A DNA stretch of 64,000 bases from Plazaster borealis (Eukaryota > Echinodermata > Asteroidea > Forcipulatida > Labidiasteridae). Shown here one piece after another: positions 1-13,700 of the stretch. The position numbers and the translations under genes are program-made. The notes beneath the pieces are model-generated. The model was not told the DNA's origin, did not search any database, and was given only the letters and a program-made list of their open reading frames with translations. How positions within the stretch are numbered: the first letter of the stretch is position 1; every line of letters begins with the position of its first letter. The stretch covers positions 18,629,044-18,693,043 of the forward strand of contig CM037460.1 of assembly GCA_021014325.1 (NCBI GenBank). Direction: 5' to 3'.

Positions 1-466
1 CGCTGCAGTGTAAACAACTGTAATGTTAACATGCTGAAAGTGTCCATAATAATGTTGAAATCTCAAAATATATACGGATTATTCATAAGGAAGAACGACA
101 ATCCTATTAGTTTTATTTTATTCATTAATTTTTTTAATATTCCTCCATTAGTACCATAAGATGAGAGTAAATGTTAGTGATTATAAAGACCATGTAACTT
201 TTATTAAAAAAAAAAAAAACCTTGTACATTCCAGGGCCTTTGTGACAGGCAAGATGCTACACTGCTCATAAATGGGGAATTTTACATTTTGTGTCATTTA
301 ATTTCCACATAAATTCATTCAAGAGTTATAAAAACAAAGGCTGAACAATTTTTGAGATGTGCCTCTTTTCTTCTTCATATCAAAAGTTGATAAAAATCAG
401 GCAGTGCAATCTCCATAAAATCCTCATAAAAGAATCTTTTGTAAACATGTGATGTCACAGGTCAAA
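1..466. other. intron sequence with no recognised feature
   Basis: AT-rich sequence before the first visible spire exon, with a poly-A run near 205-220. I see no exon, RNA gene or named repeat in it. Confidence 0.5.
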
Positions 467-547
467 TTAGTTGCGATAATCTTAACCCTCCATCCCGATT
501 GTCCATCGGGAGGATGGAGGGTTACGAACTACGATTATCGCAACTAA
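467..547. mobile_element. 81-bp two-stem foldback element
   Basis: The outer arms TTAGTTGCGATAATC (467-481) and GATTATCGCAACTAA (533-547) are exact reverse complements. The inner arms AACCCTCCATCC and GGATGGAGGGTT are also exact, leaving only a small loop. The perfect match suggests a young insertion of a very short MITE or a conserved hairpin. Confidence 0.6.
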
Positions 548-766
548 GGTCACATGGTCTGTAGAAAGGAACAGCATTTGCCTGATTAGATTTTTTATTT
601 GACACGTTCTCAAATTCTGACCCTGGCCGGCCGGCACTTCATTTAAAAAAATAGACGTTAACTTTTGCACATTTTTAACAATTTTTGTTTGTTTGAGTCT
701 TTGAGGAAATGCATTTAGAATTTAAATAGACTTTACATCTTTGCAGTTTTTGTTATCATCAGTAAG

Positions 767-1041
767 ATGGCCCAGCGGTCTAGGGCGGTAGACTCAAGTT
801 CCGTAATTTACAGAATGCGGGTTCGAATCCTGGCCTGGTCAGTCGCGACACTTGTGTCCTTGAGCAAGGCACTTTATCATAATTTCTTTTCTCCACCCAG
901 GAGTACAAATGGGTACCAGCCGAGACTGGCATTTTGTCAGCAGGGAATAGAAATATTCTCAGTCGTTAAATGCCAATGAAACCAGATATAAACACTTGCC
1001 TGATGAACCATATTGGCTCGAGACAGACTTTACTTTACTTA
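767..1041 (+). mobile_element. tRNA-derived SINE, family S1
   Basis: The head has an A-box-like GGCCCAGCGGTCTAG and a B-box GGTTCGAATCC, followed by the family body (GACACTTGTGTCCTTGAGCA, then CACCCAGGAGT and AAATGGGTACC). The body is shared with copies at 17870, 19215 (reverse), 30830 and 49774. Confidence 0.75.
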
Positions 1042-1081
1042 AAACCCTAACCCCCTAAGCATTTCTACTAGAAAGCTTCCA

Positions 1082-1187
1082 CAACCCATCATACTCCAAC
1101 AGTTTACTTTTTGGAACAGTACACAACCCATCAAACTCCAACAGTTTATGTACTGGAACAGTACACAACCCATCATACTCCAACAGG
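1082..1187. repeat. 42-bp tandem repeat, about 2.5 copies
   Basis: CAACCCATCATACTCCAACA recurs at 1082, 1124 and 1166 with small changes, and each copy except the last continues with a TGGAACAGTACA segment. Confidence 0.75.
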
Positions 1188-1678
1188 TCCTGTGCTTCTG
1201 GACTGTGATTTAGTGGGTACTCTTCACAGGACTAAACCATCCAAATTCCAACCAAAACCATCTGTTTGATTTTGGCAGGCCTGGGGTGGTTAGGGTGACA
1301 TTGTTTCATCAGTAAGAAATGATAAGAGCATTCATTCAGAAATAGATTGCAGTGTGATTTTTTATTGTACAAATTACACACCAACTAAACTTTTAAATAC
1401 TTATTTATTTGATAATTATAAAAGCAAATTGTTTTCATTGCTTTACCATTGTTTGATTCTTGTGGGATAGCTGCCCTTATATTATATTTTTTGATCCCCC
1501 CCCCCCAAAAAAAGAAGTAACTTCAAATATTTTTAAAGTGTTTTTTCATATTTTTAGTTTTGAATTTAAATCAAATTTATTTATTTTCTGTGAAAATTTC
1601 AAAGCATTGATAATTCTGAATGACCTCTTTAGTACAAAACATAAGCTAATGTTTACCTTTTGTCTTTTTGTAATGCAG

Positions 1679-1713
1679 ATATTACTGAAGAATGTCTACA
1701 AACAGAGCCTGAG
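1679..1713 (+). CDS. spire: spire exon (35 nt), middle of KIND domain
   Basis: A 35-nt exon lies between a pyrimidine-rich acceptor ending in GCAG (to 1678) and a GTTTGT donor. Two bases complete a codon begun upstream; the rest reads [11 protein letters not shown] and ends in phase 0, joining directly to [10 protein letters not shown] of the next exon. Vertebrate SPIRE has a similar Cys-x-x-Thr-Glu segment just before its Leu-Gly-Ile-Ile-Ile-Tyr segment, which is why I accept so short an exon. It is the first exon visible; earlier KIND residues must be encoded upstream of the window. Confidence 0.8.
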
Positions 1714-4700
1714 GTTTGTATAAATACATTTTATTTTTTAATAATGTAGACTTGTTACGATTGTTAAAGAAAACCTGAACAATTAGTTTGAAAACTAAAT
1801 TCTTCCAAGATCGCTACCATTACCAGGGCTCGAATTTTACACTGGACTGCGGGCCCGAGGCCAGTAAACTTATGACCTGACAAGTCCGCGGGTCTTGTGT
1901 TTTTCAAGTGAGTATCAATAAATTGTAACTCACTATGTAATATCTTAAACAGAAACTAATTATGTTCAAATGTTGACTTTGAGTCTGATAGGCCTACCAT
2001 TCAATTCTCAGTATTGAGAAATGAAGTATACGTAATTCCAAAAAACACAGATGAGATCAATCTTCTCTTACATGTCTTAGTGCAATTTTGGTTCAAATAA
2101 AAACAGTTAAATTCCTGTTGCCGGGACTCAGGAATTTTGTTCTCATTCTGATTTTGGTCTTGTACCCCATGCCTGGTCCAGTAGACATTATGAGCTACAA
2201 GCCTTGTGGATTTTTTCGCCCAAATTCGAGCCCTGCAGTGGGGCCAGCAGGTCTTCAAATCCTATCTAAAAATCAAAGTACACTGGCTTTAGCATGGCAG
2301 GACGGGGTGGTAAGATGGTTGAATGGAGGGGGGGGGGGTTGCTCAGCGGCCCCTCTTTTTAGTGTGTGCTGATGATTTATGTTTTTCTTTTATTAAATTG
2401 AGGCAATAAAATAACGTCATTTATAATAAAGGTCAGTTTTGAATGGCCTGAAACTCTCAAGCAAAATTGCTGGACCCTCACAAATATGCAGGTATTTATA
2501 ATCAGTGACGTTCTCCCTTAACAGTGGTCCGTTGGCCAAATGCTAGTTTTAAAACAACTGAGGACCAGTCAGAATTCTCTGCAGGTGGTCCAGCTGTCTA
2601 GGTCAGTTTTTAAACACGCCCTTAATGAATATGAAATAGGGACTAGTGACAAACTAGATACGGATCATTAAAATGACACGCTAACTACCTGCTGGCGAAT
2701 AGCCACTGGATAGCCCTCGTCACGTTGTATGCAACAGAGGAGTCCAACCTGGGCTTGGGTAAACCCTGAAAATACTGCATTCTTGTTATGGCAAGGTATA
2801 GACCTTTATCATGGTGCAGCCATCTTGATTTTCTACCATTCAAATCAATGTAACCAAACCGAGGCTGGAAGGAGAAACAGTCTGGTTCCTTTTTGTATAA
2901 TGAATATTAGCATTCATTGCTAGGTATTGGATACAAGGAACATGACCAAGATGGTGGCAGCATGGTAAAGGTCTATAGTTTTTGTTCTGGCTAAATCTAC
3001 CTATGAGGTAACTCTTGAAGTGCCACCAAGGCAATGGCCAGGGCCACGGAGATACAGTCACCCTCAGTAGCCTATACACAAGGTTTTAGCCAGGGTTTGG
3101 TAAAAGGGTGTCCGAATTTGCTGGAAATTAAAAAACTGGTTGTCCAAATTGTTTACTTACAATACATTCACATGTAAATGACAGATAAAACAGGGTGTCC
3201 AAAAACAGGGTGTCACCCAGACACCCCTCTGGCTAATTAGCACTATGCCAGTAGGCTCCATGAAGAATCGGTCATGAATATATCTGGATACATTTGGAGA
3301 GGTTTCACTGCGCTGGTTTTGCATTGAGGTATTTTTTTATTCTGTATTAATGAATAGACTTGTCCTTATTGAGTGGCCTTGTCTACTTGGCTAAGTGTGT
3401 TTTATGCTAATTTATTGACCATTATGATGATTCATTATCCTTAAAGATGCACACGCGTTGTGCGTTTTGGGGTGTTTTTTTGCACTATGTGTTGTGTTTT
3501 TGTGTGTTTTTTGCTATTTAGTTATGCTGCTGTAGACTTAGAAAAATAAAATATAATTCCCTCAGAATTAGACCACAGCGAACATATTGGGATCTTTAAA
3601 AACTGGACTTTAAGGGATTGTTATTTCCCCCAATTTGCACTTAAGGCCGGAAATCCATATCTGTCTGTCATGCGTTGTGCATATTGCATGGTGTGAAAAA
3701 ATGAAAGCACACACCAAGCAAGGCACGTAATTCTATTTATCTGTGATGTGTTCGTACTGCGTTCCTATCAGTAAAGATTTTGTGCATTGCTTGGTGTGTG
3801 TTGTTTCATTTTAAAGGATTGCTCACTTTGCATTAAGCACAACGTATGATGGGTATAAGGATTTCCAACCTAAGAAGTGGTTGGACAGGTGGACACTCTT
3901 CTTAAAAATTGTTGTTTTTGTTGATAACAGTTATAAATTAGTCTTTAGTCTTGCTTATCTTTTATTTTGTGCTTTATTTTGTGCTTCAATTTGTGCTTCA
4001 ATGAATATAGAAGCGCATGAATATAGAAGCGCAAGTCTCACGCATTAAATTATTGTGGACCTTGTGCTTGATTTTGTTTCATTCACACGTTGAAGCAATA
4101 TAAAACATAGTGCTGATTTATAGACAAAAATATCAAGAAAGATACAATAAAAGTCACCTACAAAAACCCCTGAAAGTTTCAGTTGAATGCAGTGTCTATA
4201 CTTGTTGAGAAAACAGCAAAACACTGTCACAGTATTTTCATCAAGAACATCAAATCTATCCATGTTTAGAGAGAGGTGACAGCGGGCACCAACAGCATCT
4301 CTGGCCATATTGAGGGCAGCATTCAAACAGACACTACGGACATTTTCAAAAGTTGCCTGCACGCGATCTTCTATGGAGATTCAAATTTTTCAAATGTTTT
4401 CAATTAATTCTAATCACAAAGGGGGGGGGGGGCACTTCAGAGGAAATAATTTCGCAGGATGCTTACTACCATTACCGTCTTTATAACAAGTAAGCTTTTT
4501 GAAAAAAAATACACAATTTAATTTGAATGAAACCAAAACAAAATGGCCGTGTCATGATAAGTCACAGGCCGTATCCGAATTGGCGGCTAGAGCTAAGGCT
4601 ACGGCTGTTGCTAAGGGTGTTGCTAAGGACGTCCTACACTTCAATGCATGATGACGCGGAAATCTAGCCGTAGCCGTAGCTGTAGCCGGCATTTCGGACA

Positions 4701-7700
4701 CGGCCTGACACCTCCGTGCTACAAGGTAAGATTTAAAGGTTGTTTAGTTGTACACTGAAAGAATTCAATAACTTTGATCGTCACAGTCCAAACATCAGGG
4801 CTCTTCTCAGTTTCGGTCGATACGTGAAAATTTCTGCCTATGCGCACAATATATATCATTTTTTCCACAAAAAAAACATCAAGAGAAAACCATTTATAGA
4901 ATGCTCCAGATTGCACTGTAAGGCTTTTTAAATCAAGATAAACACCAAGTAGAAAACATTCCGAAGTCCTTGTTTCAATTCAGCGTGCTTCAGCCTAACA
5001 TCAAAAAATTTGGGACCAGAATGCCCCACAGTTGTGAAAAAACCTGGGGAGAACCCTGAAACATGTAAGTTTTTTTGTCAAAATCCCCTCTGTTGCTAAC
5101 AGTTTTACAGCTGTTTGACCTTATGAAACACTTGATGGTTTTAACCACTGCCTGAAGTACACGATGCATTTAAAGGGAAAATATTTGTTGTTGTCTCAAT
5201 GGGTGAGTGATTCACAAAACAACAGACAATAAAAGTGGAGGCAGGTCTTTGCATTCTTTGGAATGTATTTAAAACAGCAAAACGTCATCAGTGGGTGGGT
5301 GTTGCTTCGATCGGAATGCAAAACGTAAAATGATGTTGCTTTTTCCCTTTCTCTACAAGATATATGTTGTTTAATTGTTTATTGGGGTGTTTGTTTGTTT
5401 GTTTGTTTGTTTATTTTTGAAGAGACAATAATAATAATACTCACAAAACTTAGTTGTCAAAAGAATTTGAGAAAGTTGTATTTAAAAGTGTTTATAAAGC
5501 ATGGAACACCTAATTTCACAGCTGCTTTAAAGCAGAAAATACTGCTTAACACTGAGTTTCTGCTAAGCAACACTTAAGCAGGAGACCAGTCACAGATGGT
5601 ACATGTGAAATGATATTTTGGCTGGTATGTATTCTGGTAAACATTGTGTTTTGCTTAGCCCATTGTGCTTAAACAGCTCTACGAAATTGGGCTCAGCTAT
5701 TCTGTAGTCAGTTAAACACTCTGTGCAAGTATTTGTGTCAAATCTGTCTTCTCTTTGAAAGGTTGAAGAACGGCTATCAATCCAGTCCCCTTTTTTTTCA
5801 AGATGTATCTTGAAAGAAGGAGAAAACCTTGAATTTGACGCATGTTCCCTACATATTTTGGATAAACTGTTGGTACATTCCTTAACTTCCACATGTACAC
5901 ACTCAATATTCGTTTACAGTGTGTTGAACAAATAATTAAATAGTTTTGGTGAGTTTTAAAGAGACAATGAAAATCTAAAAGTTTACACAAGTGACCTTGA
6001 AGATAGTCAAGAAAATTGCTGTTTTCTCAGAAACATAAACATATAGTTGAATCAAAAGGAATTTTGAGGTTGGTTATGTAATATGTTTCATGAGAACTGG
6101 ATGATTGAAATATCCACTTTTACACCACCCTTTTGAGATGCACAGTGAAAACTGGATCATTTTTATAAATGCAGTTTTTCAAAACCATGTTCAAAAATAC
6201 CCCTACATATATAAAGATATACAACTTTTATACCGCACTGTTTAAACTAGGACTTAAGGATTTCAATTTTTAAATGGATGGCATTTCCATCCCCCTGGCT
6301 CAAGGAAATGCCTACAGGTCTCTCTCTGTCCAGCTGGGTTGGCACAATAGACTGGAATGCAGGGGGGCCATTGTGGTTCAACAAGAGATTTAAATTGCAT
6401 ATTACGCTTGAAAGTTCCCATGATATAGCTTGCATGCCTAGAAGTTGGCATGCAGTAATAGAAGTGTACATTGTCAGCGTTGGCTCTGTGGCAGCTTGTA
6501 TCTGTTTGGGTAGGGAGCATTTGCGAAAGGGATAAGTGCGTGTCGGGAGTATCAAGTGGCTGGGCAATATTTAATCAGGAATATTGACTAACTATTGGTA
6601 CATTGCAAATATTCAACACTTTTCAAGGTTTCAGCTTTATTTTCTCGATCGTTTCCTCTTCCTCATTCATGGAGAGTGATTTCTACCTCAGTTAATCAGG
6701 ACATTCCATAAAGCCTGTAAGCAGGGCCCAATTTCACAGAGCTGCTTAAGCAGAGAATGATGCTTAAAAGTATTCTGCTAAGCAAAAACATGCAGGATAC
6801 CAGTCACATATTGTACATGTGACATGGTATTTTAGCTGGTAACCTTATTCTGGTAAGCATTATTATGTTGTGCTTAGCTTCTTTTTGTGCTCAAGCAGCT
6901 GTATGAAATTGGGCCCAGTTGTTTTCTGTTTAAAATGGATGAGCCATTAGCAGAATTTCTAATTCATAAACTTGCTTGTCGGCTGGGGATTCTTGTAAGC
7001 AGATTGAGTGATGCAACAATGCAAGTCCTTTATGAACTTGTTTGTGTGCTGTCAAATAAACCTTCTCGATTGTTTAAAATGAAATACACTTTTGCTTACA
7101 GACCTTATTGGTAGATACGTGCACTGTATAAGACTATTATTATTATTATTATTAAGGGAGAACAGTGCAGATTGTCCTAAGAAAAATGCCCATCTAAATA
7201 ATATCACTATGTGTGAAAGAAATTGTCCCTCTCCACTCAATTTCTTATTGTAATTTTTGGTAGGCCCTAAGCGTGCACAAATATCCCTGACAAAGCAAAA
7301 GTATGACCACCTTTTTTATGACATTTTCCAGGGATGAGAAATTTCATACTTTTATCTGAATTCAGACTTTTTAAAGTCTGCCTGGTAACTCCCCACCAAA
7401 ACCTATATTTTTTTCCAGATAATAATTATGTCATGTACTCTTTGATCTACTTCTCTAGCACTGAGGATACTGTTCCCAAAAGCTCCTTGGAATCTGTAAC
7501 TCTAGGGGCTATTGAAAGGTGGAAATGCCATCATTTCAACGTACCACCTCAGACCTGGATCCCAGTTTCAGACTTCGTCAGCATTGACTTTCACCCCTGA
7601 TTTTCATAGTTTGGTCGGATAGTGTGATTGTTTAAGACTATAGCAGGAATCAAATTTGGGGGAAAAAATCCACAAGGCTGCAGGGCTTGTAGCTCAAAAC

Positions 7701-10700
7701 TTTTACTGGACCAGAAAATTTGTTACAAGACCAGAACCAAAATGAGAAAAAAAGTCTATCTACATTGTTTCATCATTAAACTTTTTTATTTGAACAAGCA
7801 CTAACAGAAGATTTATCTCATTTGTCTTATCGGTAAAACTGTCATACACAGCAGAATTGAAAGATAGTTATCAGACTGCAAGTCAACAGTTGAACATATG
7901 TTTTAAAATTAAAGATGAGGTGAGGTATTATTATTCAAAAACACAATACCATCGGATTTGTCCGGTCATAAGTTTACTGGCCTGAGACTAAAAACACTGG
8001 CCTCGGGCCTGCGGCCCAGTGTTAATTTCGAGCCCTGTATAGGATGGGAATTATTTTGTTTAAATCTAAACACCAATGATGTATCTTATAATGATTCTTT
8101 AAACTCTGCCCAGATGGTGAATGCGCTCGGCCTCATCATCTACCAAGCCCTCGACTACGGTTGCCATGAAGAGGAGGAGAGGGTTCTCAGCGGCCCCCTG
8201 GAGTCCATGATCGATCAGATGACCAATATGGGAGACGGGGAGGACCACAACAAGGAGGAAGAGGAAGACAGGAAGAGTCAGAGCAGTGCCACCACGGACG
8301 AGGGCATCGTCGATGGACACGAATCGGACGACCTAGATGAGAATGAGAACACCAAGAGCGATCGATTGTCAACGTTTGCAGAAGTGGCACTGGTAAGTAT
8401 TCAAACATTAAATCGTTCAATAGGCCTGATACTTCGATCTTGTTGGGCGGTGTCAGTGGCTATGGCTAGATTGCTGACAAGTCCTAGTGTTCAACGTTGT
8501 CATTCAGGCCAATAGCCATAGCTGAAGTGGCTTGATTCGGATGCAGCCTGAAGGGCAAGGCAATTTTTCTTTTAGTAAAAGGGCACCTACTACATGTATT
8601 GGAACTTTTCGAGGGGGCACCGAGGCAATGACCAGGGGCATGGAGGCAATTGCCTCCATGAGGTATCGGGCCTGCATTGGATTGGTCAGTTAATTTGATT
8701 GGTCAGTTAATCAGTCAGTCAGTGGCCAAAAGATGATCCGAATATTATTAATATTATTATTATTGATTTATTAAAACATCATGATCATAGCGCACATAAT
8801 AAAAGAAATTAACATGGAAAGAGGTGAGTCTCAAGAGCGTTACAAAATAGAGATAAACTAACAGATTCCCTAATGACAGGAGGAAGATTGATCCAAATCA
8901 TTGGTCCAGCTACACTGAATGTTTTGTGACCCAGAACTTTGTTTGCACGGGGAACATTCAAGTGAGTGAATGTCAAGTGTGGACCGAAGAAAACGTGGAA
9001 GAGTGTAATATGACAGTAAATTGGAAAGATATCTAGGAGAAGTTTTGTTCAAGCATTTATAAACAGAAAGAGCAAGTTTAAAATGAAGCCGTTCTCTAAT
9101 CGGTAGCCCTGAATGAAGTTCCCTGAGTGATGGGGTAATAAGTTCCCTCAAGTGTGTGCAACATACATTTACCAAACGAGCTGCACTATTTTGTAATCTT
9201 TGCCTGGACAAAAGTGAAAATTCAATATAAAATAAAATAAATAGATCACAAAAGTTGCTGAAAAAACATTCAAATTTAAATATACAAAATTACAAATTTC
9301 TCAGTACCAAACATAGACAAAACTGTAAATTATTTCACGTTGGATAAGAATGACCTTCTGTAAGTGACTTGTGACTCGGACTGTACAATTATAGCTTTAG
9401 AAAAACATAGAGCGTTGTGGGTTTTCTTATACAGGTACTGGATAGAAACAAATCTTTCCTTTTAACTTGAACAAAATCATGTGAACCTCGCCATGGCTTC
9501 TGTTTGATTACAATCACTGACTCAGCCGTAGTAAAGATCAACGATATGGTTTACCACAATGACCGAGATATTCTGTAACTTGGAGGGTGTGTTAGGGTGG
9601 GGCTGTTAAGGCGTGGCAGTTAGGGTGGGGGTCTAATGAATCACACCCTCGGCCCACAGCATGGACCCTGCGCGCCAATGGTGGCGCCAAGGCTCTGAGT
9701 TTTCAACACACCTTAAAACACTATCCAGGGAAAACAATAAAGAGCAAACAGCTTGTTGTTGACATGCTTTATTTACGTTGCCATGGCAGCAACATTCCGG
9801 CGTCTTTGGGGGAGCCTGGTGACACATTGGGTTCAACTGAGGTCAGGAAATGTCTGAGGCAGGCGAACCAATTAACAGGCTTTTCCTGGAAAATATGGGA
9901 ATTCGAGTTCCCCCATGCCATTAACCTACATTTATATCATTATGGATTGTGGTTTCGTCTGGATGCTAGATTGTGACACATAAGCTCCCCTGCCGCTAAT
10001 GGGGCTGGCCCCTTTTCTTTATATTTTATGTGATTATCCGTCACTGTATAATTTAATTGACAGTCAAGGCATATGGTGGACAGTCTGGTATACGCCAACT
10101 TCAGATGGTTGTTATGGAGGCAATGGCATATGTTACTGTATAGTCCTCATCAAAAATATTTTCGAAACATTAGTTTGCAGAAATACTGCAAATGGGCTTT
10201 CCTCTTTATGGTTGAATGATGGTTGATAGTGCTAGGTGTTTAATTCAATTGGCTGTCTGGGGTCTTATCAGCGCTCTAAATTAACTCTGGAATGCAGGCC
10301 CGAGGACAGTGATTTTAGCAATAGGACCAGTAAACTCACCACTGGACAAGTCTAGCGTTCTTGTGTTTTTCAATTGAATAAATATCTTTAAAGGGAGGGT
10401 ATACCTTTGGTAATTACTCCAAAAATTAATACTTGGTAAAGAGCTGTTGATATTTTACAATGTTGTTAGAAACGACCCCCTTTTAAGTAATGTATAGTTT
10501 TAGAGAAAAAGGTAATTTTTCACCCTATCCTGTTATCCTGTTCTAGTTAATTTTTGAATTGAATTTATTTTAAGGGCAAGCAAAGCATGTATTAATTAAG
10601 GATTGAAAAACTGACCGAGTACCTGCTCATGATAGCAACTATGATTATTTCTTTGACAAATTGCTATTAACAGTTGAGTAACCTCCCCAATATTGTTGAT

Positions 10701-13700
10701 CCTAATTGTTTTAAAGCACACAGACAACATTGATATTACTAGTACACTGTATCTGCAATTTATGTGACCCAACATGTACCGGGTACATGAAACGACAAAC
10801 CTGTGAAAGTTTGAGCTCAATCAGTCATCGGAGTCACAAGAAAATAGTGGGGGAAAAACCCTTGTACACGTTTTCCCTGTTTTCAAACATCACTCACAAG
10901 ACCAAAAGTAATTGTTTTACTCATTAAGCCCGGCTCATACTTCTTGCAAATGCTTCGTGCGAAGCGAATTTTCTTGCGTCACAATTGAAAGGGCAGCGCG
11001 TACCGATTAGTGCGGCACCGAAATTCGCTTCGCATTCGCAGGAAGTATGAACCAGGCTTTACTCAGAAACTTTAGCATTTCAGGCAAAAACATTTCTAAA
11101 GGGATTTTTTTTTAATGACCATCTTGATACAATGTTTGAATTTTAAAAGAACTTAAGACAACTATCTGAGGAAGTGAACTGACTACTCTTTTCTTGCAAA
11201 GCGTGTTTTAGGCCGTTTCCATATTGGTGGCAACAGCTATGGTGAGGGAAAGTGTTGCTAAGGGCAACGGCATACACATACATGTACAGGGCTCGAGTTT
11301 GGAGGGAAAATCCACAAGACTGCAGGGCTGGTAGCTCAAAATATTTACTGGACCCGCATTTTGTGAACAATACCAGAATTGAAATGAGAAGAAGAAAAAA
11401 TGCCTGTTAGACAGTGTACACAGCAATTGAACTGTTTGAATTTGAAAAAGCACTAAGAGAAGATTTATCTCATTTGTACTATGGGTAAGAATTCTTCAAT
11501 TATCAACAGAACTATGTTCAGACTGAAAGTCAACATTTGAACTCAAGCATAAGACTACCAGACTTTTCCGGTCATGAGTTTACAGGCCGGATGCTAAAAT
11601 CACTGGTCTTGGGCCTGCGGTCAAGTGTAAAATTCGAGCCCTGGCATACTATACTTCAACGCATGATGACGCGGAAATCTAGCCGTAGCCTTAGCTTTAG
11701 CCACTAATTCCTATACGACTGGACTATGATGAGCAGGTGGTTCTCTTGCTCCCACAGTCACCATGGGAGTCCTGAGTTCCTCATCCAGGCTTATCTACAT
11801 ATCAGAAGAGCACCCACGAGATGCAGCATCCCCATGCATGGAGGAACATATACTCCACTCTCAAGGAGGATGTTGAGCTCATCTATAATGCAATCCCTAT
11901 TCCCAAGATTGTCCTCAGCGCTTCGCTTAAAGGGATTGTATACGTTTGGTAATTGGAACCCAATGTTTATTTCAATCCTATATAGTTGTAGATATATACC
12001 ATAAAACTAACCTGTGAAAATTTCATTTCAAAAGGTGGTAGCGTTTTTGAGATATAGCCGAAAATCTGGAGCGGTTATTGTCCATGCAGGAAGAATAATC
12101 TGCAATTGGAATACACTATCTGAGAAACGTTACTGCAGTAACGCTTCTCAGATTCAAATTTTGGGGGATACAAAGTGATATCTTTTTCCATAAGTGCAGT
12201 ACTTCGAAGTGAAAAGATTCTCAAAATGCATTATACTATCCAAAGCTACTTCTTACCAAGTAAGTTTTTAGTCATTACCAAACGTATACAGACCCTTTAA
12301 AGCTGCAGACGGACAGATCCCGCAGAGTAAACCATGCAAGAGTAACGCAGGGTTGATGAGGCCGTGCTTGCTATATACACTGTGCATGGATACCTACTGT
12401 AATTATCCATTCAGTCTATATAACCAGACAGAAAAAAACTCTAATCTGATTGGGGGTGAAGTTGGATTATTTTACTGAAGGAAAAAGTGTACAGCCTTTA
12501 AAGGGAAGGTATACGTTTGGTAATGACTCAAAACAAATATTAGCATAAAAACTGACTTGGTAACGAGCAACAGAGAGCTGTTAATAGTATAAAACATTGT
12601 GAGAAACGACTCCCTCTGAAGTAACGTAGTTTTTGAGAAAGAGGTAATTTCTCACTAAAATAATAAAAACTTCTTGCAAGAAGTTTTTATTCCCATCTGA
12701 AAGCACACAAATTTGCACAACAAGGGTGTTTTTTCTTTCATCATTTTCTTGCAACTTTGATGACCAATTGAGCCCAAATTTTCACAGGCTTGTTATTTTA
12801 TGCATATGTTGGGATACACCAAGTGAGAACACTGGTCTGTGACAATTACCAAACGTGTACGATTGGTAATCACTCTTAAAATTAATGGCAATAAAAAGCT
12901 ACTTGGTCAGAAGTACAGCAGCTTTTGATAGTTTTAAGCATTTTGAGAATCATTTCATTGTGCTCGGGTTTGGGGGAAATGTCCACAAGACCGCTTGGCT
13001 TGAAGCTCAAAATGTTCACTGGACCAGAATTGCTTTTACAAGTCCAGAATCAAAATGACAAAAAAAAATTCCTGACAAAGTTAAACATGCATTGAACAAG
13101 CACAAAGAGAGGAGAAGTATTGTGGTTATGGAAAAAAGATATCAGTATTCCCCAAAATTTGAATCTGAGAAACGTTACTGTTAGATGCATTTCTCAGATT
13201 GTGCATCCCAACTACGGATTATTCTTCCTGCGGATTTTCGGCAATGTCTCAAAAATGCGACCAGTTTTATTGTATAGCTATATTTATATATAGGATTAAA
13301 ACAATCGAACGGTTCAAAAAACCAAAGGTATACTTTCCCTTTAAAGGGACACTGTAGGATTGGTGCAACATTGATTGGAGAGAGTGCGGCAAGATAGAGT
13401 GGCACTTTTATGTCGGGAGGAAACTTAAAAACATTTACATTGTAAACATCAGTTAGACGGTCGTTTCTAACAGTCTTAGCACGTACCTTACCCATTCACC
13501 AACTCCATGTACTATGCACGTAGAGGCTTACAGTATTTGCGTCACGTAGTACACGAGGTACGGTAACAGCATAATACGCATTTTGTCAGGAGTACCGCAG
13601 AATAGACTGTGCAAGTCTCGCGCATATCAAAGATGATTTTTTTTTATGAAATCAAATCTTCTTTTTAAATTATATTTATACAAAATTCTCGAAAATAAAA

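Larger units (their letters stand above)
1714..8113 (+). other. spire intron, 6.4 kb: remaining content
   Basis: Apart from the elements listed separately, the gaps 2236-2796, 2978-3640, 4363-4563, 4710-5507, 5696-6723 and 6917-7644 hold AT-rich sequence without recognised genes. Notable small items are G-tracts at about 2328-2337 and 4421-4432, a GGGTGTCC-rich patch at 3105-3230, and a short ATT microsatellite at 7136-7154. Short open frames here match no family I know. Confidence 0.5.

Noticed and set aside
4045..4362. A 105-residue minus-strand open frame resembling a protein
   Set aside because: The same sequence occurs in two other places as part of TTAA sub-family E elements without an open frame.
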